Assembly: GCA_037976565.1 (NCBI GenBank)
Contig: CP137675.1
Span: forward strand, 19,370,446-19,434,445
Source of the DNA: Mesocentrotus franciscanus
Taxonomy: Eukaryota; Echinodermata; Echinoidea; Camarodonta; Strongylocentrotidae
Reading direction: 5' to 3'
DNA: 64,000 nt
A program made the position numbers and the translations under genes. Below, in pieces: positions 56,120-64,000 of this stretch; positions within the stretch are counted from its first letter, which is position 1; each line of letters begins with the position of its first letter. The notes beneath the pieces were generated by a model. It was not told the DNA's origin. It made no database searches and saw nothing but the letters and a program-made list of their open reading frames with translations.

Positions 56120-56360
56120 TCTCATGGGGGATTTTCCTCTAGGTTCTTGTCCTAAAGGGATCGTTGTCTTGAGAGGGGGGGTGAGGAATTTTTACTTGGG
56201 GTAGTTGTCGTCAAGGTGGTTGTCCTTGGGGGTAATTGTCCTAGGGGTGATTGTCCAGGGGGTAATTGTCATCGGGGTAATTTTCCTAGGGGGTGGGGGG
56301 TAATTTTCCCGCTGGTAATTGGCCGGGGGATTCTTGTCCAGGGGATAATTGTCCTTTTTT
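56120..56360. repeat. GGGGGTAATTGTCC minisatellite
   Basis: About ten degenerate 14-20-bp units; opposite strand of the 52,520-52,735 tract. Confidence 0.75.
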
Positions 56361-57569
56361 TTGTATTCATTGATTTTATTTCTCGAAGCTCCAATTCTTT
56401 TTCGTACATAACATAGTTTAAACAAAACTGCAACATAATTATAACAAAGCTTTTTTATCATTTGATACACAAACATAAATACGACATAATTCATTGTTCA
56501 CTATTTCACAATGTATAGGACGAAAATATATCACAATCACATAATAGAAAGATATTACCGCACTATATTATTTCAACCCAAAAGCTACAAAATACAAAAC
56601 AACCCTTTTTTCAGAAAAAGACTGAATACTTAAAAAAAAAATATATATATATATATATAAACAAAATAATGAGGTTCATATTTCTCAACATGCACATCAT
56701 TATACAGAATTGAAATTTTGAGTCGTTCTTTTATTAAAACTCGAACTATCCCAAAACCCTCCCCCACCCCCTCCCCCTTCTACTTGTGTGGATAGGGAAT
56801 GCATTCTGGTACAGGTTTCTTTACAAAAAAAACACGTTTTCAATGACTTTGAAAGAAAAAAACCATGTTTATCTTTTATTCTTTCAAAAATATTTGGCGC
56901 TACTGATTTCTGTTTAAGAAATCCTTGTAGGCTTGTACGATGTCATACGATTAAAAGCGTTCAAAGTTTAAAACGTATTTTGTATGTATTGTCCGGATAA
57001 GCGCTCGATTTGCCGTGACTTCAATCTGAAACAGTAAGACTCAGACAAAATCTTTCGGCATGTCTCTTATATGAGAGCAAACAGCATTTTTTCAGCTTTA
57101 AAATGATGAAGGTCATTATCTATTTATAATGTCATACGATTGCTTAAAAAACATTCAAATCTGCTCTCTTACCCCTTATGCCTTTACCGTCGAGAAGTGC
57201 AAAATTTCCTTTTTCCTTTTCAATTGGCCGCTTTAGAGACACCACAACCCCCTTATTGGTCGCTGTCGCTATTTTGGTCGCTAGTTTCAAGGAGCACCGT
57301 ACCTAGCTACATGTAGCCTAGATTCTAATTATTAATTCTGCACGCGCACCGTACCCGTATGTGTTTTTGAATGCAAAGGTTCATGCCAAAGGCCAAGATA
57401 AAAGGTAAGAAACGTTGTTGCATCTTTTGCAGTTTTGTGTGCCGTCATTTGATACATAAGAATGATATAGTTAAATGTTTTGGCTGCTTCATTCAACTTT
57501 CAAGGACTTAAATATTTCGCACTGTGTTACTCACTCACTCACTGTACTACTAGTACTACTAGGCCTACT
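56361..57569. other. No gene supported; TA microsatellite and one splice-donor-like exon end
   Basis: (TA)n at 56,641-56,660. At 57,370-57,402 an ATG is followed by a short basic reading frame (MQRFMPKAKIK) ending at AAAAG with GTAAGAAACG, the same donor as the mini-exons at 39.7 and 62.3 kb. Not enough to call a gene. Confidence 0.4.
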
Positions 57570-57852
57570 AACTCCAGGAAGCTCCGACTAGAGGTCTAGA
57601 CTACATGTATACGTCTGTACTCTGTACAGTACAGTGTAGGCCTAGATCTACTCTGTAGTGTTAACTCCAGCCTCCAGGGCTGCGTCTAACGAAACCGTCA
57701 GAAGTACAAGTCCAGCGACATCCCATTGAAACGCGTGTATTAAGTTTAATACGCGTCTCAATGGGATGTCGCTGAACTTGTACTTATGACGATTTCAACA
57801 CAGAACTCGAGTCTGGCGCCGCTGCGTAGGACTCGGAGCTTCCTGGGCCTGG
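57570..57852. repeat. Nested palindromes
   Basis: Outer inverted pair CTCCAGGAAGCTCCGACT (57,573) / inverted ACTCGGAGCTTCCTGG (57,830). Inner near-perfect palindrome 57,696-57,791: GTACAAGTCCAGCGACATCC, CATTGAAACGCGT, centre TTAAGTTTAA. Confidence 0.8.
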
Positions 57853-57952
57853 GGTTAGCACTGTGTGTGCTTGTGAGGGAGTCAGGCTAATTCGGACCAT
57901 GGGACAACTCGGCCCAGCTGCAAAAACGGTCAGTTTTTGCAGGTTTAGGGTT

Positions 57953-58060
57953 AGACCGAAATTTCTGTCTCTTTCGTTCGTTAGCCTCTGATTTGGGTAG
58001 GGTCGGCTCCTCTCTTTAGAGACAGAAGCCGACCATAGGCGCTCCTGTGCAAACTCAGCA
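57953..58060. mobile_element. Fragment of the AGACCGAAA element family
   Basis: AGACCGAAATTTCTGTCTCT, GCCTCTGATTTGGGTAGGGT and AGAGACAGAAGCCGAC match the ends of 58,889-59,541. Confidence 0.65.
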
Positions 58061-58315
58061 TAGGTACAAACATAAAATAGAAAAATCAACCAACATTTCA
58101 GTGCAACTTGCAAGTTTGTACCTTAAAGAGAAGGTTGAGTTCTGGGAAGAGATGAAAAATAATTTGTGAATGTTGTCATTGTTATTTTGCAAATGTGGAA
58201 GAACATCAGATTAAAAATGTTCACTGAAAAGCATGGCTCTTCAAATGCCTTAATATTCTAAATATGGCATGTAACAGCATAGAAATCGGGACAGATTTTT
58301 ATGCCACATGTTCGT

Positions 58316-58520
58316 GTAGTCCCATAAACATCTTTCTGTGTACAGTGCTTGTAACGTTACCAAGACTGGGCCAAATTTCTTATCATTTTGATGACTCCAG
58401 AACCTTGCAGTACACACCAATACTTATATGCCAGATTGTCAACCTTTTCTGATCGATTCTACACCGTTTCTTTCACAATGCAATCGCATGACCAGAACTC
58501 AATCTTCTCTTTAAATATGA
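58316..58520. repeat. Left arm of a 3.2-kb-spaced inverted repeat
   Basis: Pairs with 61,362-61,558. Shared sequence includes ATGCAATCGCATGACCAGAA, CCTTGCAGTACACACCAATA and GGGCCAAATTTCTTATC. Confidence 0.75.
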
Positions 58521-58888
58521 CGAAAATGAGAATTTTTCAAACTTCAGACTTACTTACTTACTTACGTAAGTCTTAAACTTAAGTGAAATACTTAACTTTT
58601 CAAGGACGCCAAAAAAATTGTATCAAATAGATCTAGAAGATTTGACTGGAATATCATAATTTTGTTATCGGCAAAAACAGAATATCGCAAGCTAGCTCCT
58701 CGCACTAATGTCTTATAACATAGAGCCTAAGGAAGCCAGCGATAGCCAATCTAAAGAGCCCATGTCGGCTCGGCTAGGTGCCAAATTACGAAAATGAGCT
58801 GAGACGGGAGGAACGTAAAGCGCATGCGCTGGCTGTATTGCCGCTGTAAGCTAAAGTTCTACGTGCCTGGTCGAGTTAGCCCGGATCT

Positions 58889-59541
58889 AGACAGAAAAAT
58901 TCTGTCTCTTTCGTTCGTTAGCCTCTGAGTTTGGCAGGGTCGGCTCCTTCAGAGACAGAAACCGACTATAGGGACTGCATTGTAAATCGGTGTTACCAAT
59001 CTGAACACCAAACTTATGCCCAAATACTACATTTTACCAGATGCATATCCGATGCATATATGTTTGAAAATTAGGCTAATAAGTAATATACATCGGTTCC
59101 ACTTAGTAGATTAACTGTATGATGCGTTTAAGGGTCTTTTTTTTTGGATTTTCATCGTCGAAATTGATCTCTGCGTTAAATTCTTGCAGCCGTATTTTAA
59201 ACTGTTACTGCGCATGAAGGAAGATGACATCATCCAAGAATTTCAACATGGAGATCAATTTTGACCATGAAAATCCGGAAAAAGGACCCTTAAAGGCTTA
59301 AACGCATCATACAGATATAATCTGGTAAGTGGAACCGATGTATATTAGCCTAGGCCTAATTTTCAAACATAAATGCATCGGATATGCATCATGTAAAATG
59401 TATTTGGGCATAAGTTTGGTGTTCAGATCTGTAACACCGATTTGCAATGCAGTCCCTATGGTCGGTTTCTGTCTCTAAAGAGAGGAGCGGACCCTACCCA
59501 AATCAGAGGCTAACAAACGAAAGAGACAGGAATTTCGGTCT
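58889..59541. mobile_element. Mutator-like foldback element, 653 bp
   Basis: Arms of about 270 bp: AGACAGAAAAATTCTGTCTC at the left and (inverted) AGACCGAAATTCCTGTCTCT at the right, with further pairs such as ACCAAACTTATGCCCAAATA and GATGCGTTTAAGGGTC. Flanks AGCCCGGATC (58,878-58,887) and AGCCGGATC (59,542-59,550) look like a 9-10-bp duplication. Long arms with that duplication suggest a Mutator-like element (inference). Confidence 0.72.
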
Positions 59542-59704
59542 AGCCGGATCGAGAGGAGCTATTTAAAGGGGCTTTTCGTTTGTGTGGACGAGGACGCTGT
59601 TCCGTTCTCTAACGATGCGAATTGGCTGCAGTCAACCCGTCCTGTTTACTACTATATCTGTTTATAACCCTTTTCGTATGTAGTCGGCGCCCGTTCTCTA
59701 CACG

Positions 59705-60640
59705 ATGACGTCAATATTCAATATTTCCATTATCTTAATATCTATTCTTTATCATTTTCTCTTTTTGTCTTTCCTTATCATTTGTTATTTGTTATTGTTA
59801 CCATTCTATCATCACCTTTTCTTATGTAATTCTTTGTTTTTATCGTTCTATCATTTTCTTCTTACCATTCCTTATGTTATTCTTTGTTCGCCATCTTTCA
59901 CCTTCTCTTCAGCTTCAATCTTTCCATTATCTTAATATCTATTCTTTATCATTTTCTCTTTCTGTCTTTCCTTATGTTATTCTTTATTTCTTCCTTCTAT
60001 CACCTTCTCTTATGTTAGTCTTTGTTTTTATTATTCTATAAATTTCTTCTTTCTATCTTTCCTTACGCTATCCTTTGTTTCTTCCATCTATCACCTTCTC
60101 TTCCTTCTATCACCTTCTCTTATGTAATTATTTGATTTTATCATTCTATCACCTTCTCTTTCTGTCTTTCATTATGTTATTCTTTGTTTCTTCCTTCTAT
60201 CACCTCTCTTATGTTATTATTTGATTTTATCATTCTATCGATCACCTTCTCTTTCTGTCTTTCCTTATGTTATTCTTTGTTTCTTCCTTCTATCACATTC
60301 TCCTATGTTATTCTATGTTTTTATCATTTTATCATCTTCTCTTTCTATCTTTATGTTATTCTTTGTTTCTTCCTTCTATCACCTTTTCTTATGTAATTCT
60401 TGTTTTTATCGTTCTGTCATTTTCTTCCTACCATTCCTTATGTTATTCTTTGTTTTTCCTTCTTTCATCTTCTCTTCTGTCTTTCCATTATTAAATCTAT
60501 TCTTTATCAATTTCTCTTTCTGTCTTTCCTTATGTTATTCTTTATTTCTTCCTTCTATCACCTTCTATTATGTTATTCTTTGTTTTTTGTCATTCTATCA
60601 ATTTCTCTTACTGTCTTTCCTTTCTGATTTACGCTGCGAT
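59705..60640. repeat. CT-rich minisatellite, ~45-60-bp units
   Basis: Reiterated TTATGTTATTCTTTGTTTCT, TTCTATCACCTTCTCTT and TCATTTTCTCTTTCTGTCTTTC blocks, almost purine-free on plus. Long Phe/Leu/Ser ORFs are artefacts. Confidence 0.9.
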
Positions 60641-60893
60641 ATAGCATGATGACGTCATTTTGACGATGGGGTTCAAGTTTTCTGACGAAACTCAAATCGT
60701 AGATGAACGCGTTCTCAAATTGGGCCTGAGAACATGAGACGATCTGACGCATGCTCAAATCGCCGAAATGACGTCACATCTTTGACGTCGTCTATGTGGG
60801 ACGTGACATACGAAAAGGCCCTATTAACTCACGGGAGCTCCGGACGCCAAAGGCGTCGGAGCTCCCTGGAGTTAGCGAGGAGCCTGTGTGAGC
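60641..60893. other. CRE-like sites and a hairpin; no gene
   Basis: Two TGACGTCA/TGACGTCAT palindromes (60,650-60,658 and 60,769-60,776) and a strong hairpin GGGAGCTCCGGACGCC-AA-GGCGTCGGAGCTCCC (60,833-60,866) that is embedded in TTAACTC/GGAGTTAG arms. The AGCTCCGAC core is shared with 57,573. Confidence 0.55.
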
Positions 60894-61271
60894 CACACAT
60901 AGCTGCGTTTACTATCCTGGCTGTGTAATAAAAACTGTTCTATTGATTCTCAACATTTCAAACACCACTGTACAAAACTCAACTGAGTTCACTCAAAATC
61001 GGTACTTTAGTGAAAGTTGATGACACCTAAATAGCAATAAAATACAATCTTTTCAACTTACCACTTTTAGAAAGAATATTTTGAAAATTCAAATCGTGAG
61101 CAGTCTAGTGTCAAACTTGCCGATCAGCCACATCGTATTCATTGTGTGCATTAGTGTGCAATTGTATGCAGTGTGTGTATTGTGTGTAATTGCTGCCTCT
61201 CAGCACGTAGTACAGCGCTAGAGGTCAATACGCATTAGCATTGACTCTCTATGCTTTGCTGGAGTCCAATG
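60894..61271 (-). mobile_element. hAT-like MITE, copy E
   Basis: Inverted relative to copies A-D: CACACATAGCTGC to CTTTGCTGGAGT plus six extra bases. Duplication GTGTGAGC at 60,886-60,893 and 61,272-61,279. Confidence 0.85.
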
Positions 61272-61361
61272 GTGTGAGCCTGCTGGCCAGGATCCTTGTG
61301 CTTAACTGTCTTTGGAATACCTGTTGTTCCAACAACTTTCAAGGTTTTTGTGTTCTTGTTA

Positions 61362-61558
61362 TTAAAGATAAAGACCAGTTCTGGTCATGCGATTGCATTG
61401 TGAAAGAAACGTTGTGGAATCGATCAGAAAAGGTTGATCATCTAGCATATAAGTATTGGTGTGTACTGCAAGGTTCTGGAATCATCAAAATGATAAGAAA
61501 TTTGGCCCACTCTTGGTAAAGTTACAAGCACTGTACACAGAAAGATGTATATGGGACT
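61362..61558. repeat. Right arm of the inverted repeat with 58,316-58,520
   Basis: TTCTGGTCATGCGATTGCAT, TATTGGTGTGTACTGCAAGG and GATAAGAAATTTGGCCC mirror the left arm. Copy E, a Mutator-like element and the CT minisatellite all lie between the arms. Confidence 0.75.
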
Positions 61559-61893
61559 ACGCGACCACGTGCACAATATCTATTTGGTCCCAATAGATAT
61601 AATAATTTACCAAATATATCAATTAGTAGGCGGTTTCCCGGCAAAATTTGTATCATCACGTATTAGTCAAAACATATTCTGTCACATGATTGGTAATGAG
61701 AGCTTCCATTTCATTTTTTTGAGAGAGGCGTTTCCAAAACTTTAATTAACTTATTAAGTTTTAGTCTAGACTGTGAACCAATGCCATGCCATGGCGATGC
61801 CAATGGCAATAATTATTATTATAATATGGGCTACGGCTGGCGTCTTGTCAAAGACGAAGGCGGAGGCTTGCCCTTACTCACCTTAGCCTAAGG

Positions 61894-62084
61894 TGGAGCG
61901 GATCGGCCAATCAGAGCGCGTACACTTACTGTACAGCGCTGAATGCATAAAGTTTTACGTGCATAGAGTCTAACTTAGCCTAATTAGGCCTAAGGCTATT
62001 AAAATTAGGCCTAAGGCATGAAGAACTTTACGCATTCAGCGCTGTTCAGTAAGTTTATGTGCTCCCATTGGCCGATCCGCTCCA
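61894..62084. repeat. Foldback element, ~65-bp arms
   Basis: TGGAGCGGATCGGCCAATCA with CAGCGCTGAATGC at the left; inverted at the right; centre is itself palindromic (TAGCCTAATTAGGCCTAAGGCTA). Confidence 0.8.
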
Positions 62085-62184
62085 GCTGTTTTGAATTTAA
62101 GTGAAAGAAGCCCCCCCCCCCCCACTTACATGTACGTAAGCTTACGTAAGTTCAAGTGCAATGCCAATATGTAACATTACATAA

Positions 62185-62480
62185 CGCATTGACATCGTCG
62201 GTATCGTGAAACCTGTGAGAAAGTGCACCGTACATTATAATGTCTTTGTTTTTAGGAAAAATACTCCAAAGAGATAAGAAGTTTGACACTCAAGAGGTAA
62301 GAAACATAACGACTTTAAAACGACTTTTAAATCATAAACATTATTTGAACAATTGATGTAGATTTAGTTGATTTTTGGTATGTTTTTAATAGTAGGGTAA
62401 CTCCACGCCGGAGTAAGGGGTCAAAAATGGATACGAAAGTACACTAGCACCTGGTTCTTTACTACTTTAGGTACTCGAGT
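62185..62480. repeat. Paralogous copy of the 39.2-41.2-kb locus without MITEs
   Basis: Matches, in order, the flanks of MITE A (TCGTCGGTA, GAAACCTG, GAGAAAGTG), the mini-exon segment and the empty target of MITE B (AACTCCACGCCGGAGTAAGG). Confidence 0.75.
62256..62296 (+). other. Candidate 41-nt mini-exon (paralogue of 39,737-39,778)
   Basis: TTTGTTTTTAG before, GTAAGAAAC after. One base shorter than its partner, so the basic frame is interrupted (a TAA appears). Confidence 0.35.
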
Positions 62481-62636
62481 CGTAATATAGTTCCTAGCTT
62501 GGACATGTTGGAAGCTCTGCGCCTGTGCTTCACTGGTCCACTGCTGGGGACGTGTACATGTACGTGTACCTGTTGACTGTTGTCACGTCCCAGCCAACCC
62601 CCTCCTACAATGCATGATGAGGTCTACACTCATTAT

Positions 62637-62697
62637 TACTAGGGACTTTTAGATTTGCACGTCTAGCACTGCCGGGCACGGCCCAGTGTCTCGTTTT
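62637..62697 (+). mobile_element. Fragment of the AGGGACTTTTAG MITE
   Basis: CTAGGGACTTTTAGATTTGC then CACTGCCGGGCACGGCCCAG; same family as 17,209-17,375. Confidence 0.65.
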
Positions 62698-62896
62698 CAG
62701 CTACATGAAATGATCGACCATCAAAAACTTGATCCCTACACTCCGTTTCACGCCCGTGAAAAATGTAAAGGTTTTGCTTGTATGGTAAGGTATGGATATA
62801 TAGAAGGTATAGACATAGTAAGGTATGGATTGATTTTTTTAGAACAACCAAATTTGTGTTCATTGAGTTTACACAAAGATTAAGCGCGTAGGGTGA

Positions 62897-63175
62897 CCAA
62901 TAAATGCACACAATGAATACAAAGTGGCTGTTTATTTAGGTGTCATCAGTTGTCACTAAAGTGCCGATTTCGAGTGAATTTTGGTGAGTGTTTTAATAGG
63001 ACATTAGAAGGACAGTTTTGCAGCCACACCCTGCACACGGCACAAAAGCACCACACAAAATGTGAAAAAGCTCTATTTCAGAGGCCTGTAGGCTGTACCA
63101 AATGGGAAGAAGGAGAAGAAGAGTTTTGTACAGAGGTATTTGAAAATGTTGATAATCAATAGAGGTCATTTTTCC
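62897..63175 (+). mobile_element. hAT-like MITE, degraded and interrupted copy F
   Basis: TTTAGGTGTCATCAGTTGTC (62,935) and TTTTGTACAGAGGTATTTGAAA (63,123) are MITE interior blocks separated by about 130 unrelated bases; both ends are missing. Confidence 0.6.
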
Positions 63176-63222
63176 TACCGGTATATAAAAAGTATATTAA
63201 TGCTACTACAAGTAGGCCAACC

Positions 63223-63965
63223 CACACATAGCAGCATTACTATCCTGGCTGCGTATTGAGATGGACAACATTGTACCGCAGTACATTTCACAATATTTTG
63301 TAAAACCTGCTGTATGATACTTTCAAATGATATGATAAACAATTTGATGAATCAATGTTGATTACAAAAAAAGTAACAGATGGAACTTACAAGTTTCGTT
63401 GATAACAAATTTCCTTGGTTTTTCCAGATATTTGGGCCTACTTTTACCAATTGGGCCAACTGTCTTCAGCTAAAGACAGCTATGTTCCGCCATTTTCTAA
63501 TTTTATGATGTTTTTCAAAATGAAGGGAGACCTCAACGTCAGATTACATCGCATGTGTTTATCGTTGCGATCTGTGCGCGCATGCGAGAAAGACAGCCAC
63601 CCGTCGAATATTGCGCAACTGCTTTAAAATGAGGTCACTGGTCTCAACCAGTCCGCAACATACGCTTTTTGATTTTATCGATATCGGGAGGAGGGAACTA
63701 AGCAGTCGTCTTTCGAAAAGGAGGGGGAAAAAGGGCTTTAAAAGTAAGTATACAAAATTTCTTTCCATTTTACTAACAGAATCATGTACCAAAGTGGTAA
63801 ATGATTCAAGTTATGTATTTATAACATAATGCACGTTATGTTGTGTTGTATTAGTAGAGTATTTTACCGGTATAAAATTTCAAAAATGGAATGTTTGGTT
63901 TACACATGTATGCAACGCTAGAGGTCAATACACATTAGCATTGACTACTATGCTTTGCTGGAGTG
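63223..63965 (-). mobile_element. Longer hAT-like element, copy H (743 bp)
   Basis: Has MITE-type ends (CACACATAGCAGC at left, CTTTGCTGGAGTG at right, inverted orientation) and an exact 8-bp duplication GGCCAACC (63,215-63,222; 63,966-63,973), but its interior differs from copies A-E. No ORF over 80 codons. Confidence 0.8.
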
Positions 63966-64000
63966 GGCCAACCCTGCTTCGTACATAGAGTGAGTTCAAG

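Noticed and set aside
60184..60649. 142-codon plus-strand ORF resembling transmembrane segments
   Set aside because: CT minisatellite translation; open in three frames.

Overview
The window looks like nuclear DNA of a marine invertebrate animal, most plausibly an echinoderm such as a sea urchin, although the sequence alone does not prove the species. Reasons: genes are split by GT-AG introns, intergenic DNA is AT-rich and long, CpG is not depleted, and most of the window is transposable elements of types common in marine deuterostomes (CR1/L2-like and L1-like LINEs, tRNA-derived SINEs, a Penelope-like element, many short inverted-repeat elements, minisatellites). There are no bacterial operons, rRNA, tRNA genes or CRISPR arrays.

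Host genes are few. (1) A four-exon plus-strand gene at 23,747-29,692 encodes a complete 376-residue SLC10-family sodium/bile-acid-type cotransporter; its third intron (3.1 kb) is mostly a GGGGCAC minisatellite. (2) A minus-strand single-exon ORF at 37,912-38,259 encodes a 115-residue protein with hydrophobic segments, of unknown family, probably followed by a very long AT-rich 3' UTR (to about 33.2 kb). (3) A multi-exon minus-strand gene candidate at about 47.6-50.6 kb, with a TATA-containing GC-rich promoter, encodes a Ser/Lys/Arg-rich protein resembling the region upstream of DUF4806 domains; its C-terminal end is unclear.

Layout: 0-2.6 kb LINE remnants and a SINE; 2.8-8.2 kb nested inverted-repeat DNA elements, polypurine tracts and a higher-order satellite; 8.4-16.1 kb MITEs, a second LINE with a 360-codon RT ORF, two SINEs; 16.8-20.3 kb a decayed Penelope-like element with three terminal repeats, each carrying a hammerhead-ribozyme core; 21.5-23.4 kb two TIR elements; 23.7-30.9 kb the SLC10 gene; 31-33 kb an interspersed repeat; 33-38.3 kb the small gene; 39-45.5 kb hAT-like MITEs, one split by another insertion, and several tandem or inverted arrays; 45.5-50.6 kb the DUF4806-like gene; 51-52.7 kb palindromes and a double tandem/inverted array; 53.8-56.1 kb a dead L1-like LINE; 57-64 kb foldback elements, a CT-rich minisatellite and more copies of the hAT-like MITE.

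The most informative signals are a hAT-like MITE family with 8-bp target duplications at every full copy (one with a paralogous empty site in the same window), the Penelope element whose TATA box lies one promoter length upstream of a hammerhead core, a 1.06-kb element with an exact 10-bp target duplication containing another MITE, and a pair of duplicated GT-AG mini-exons.
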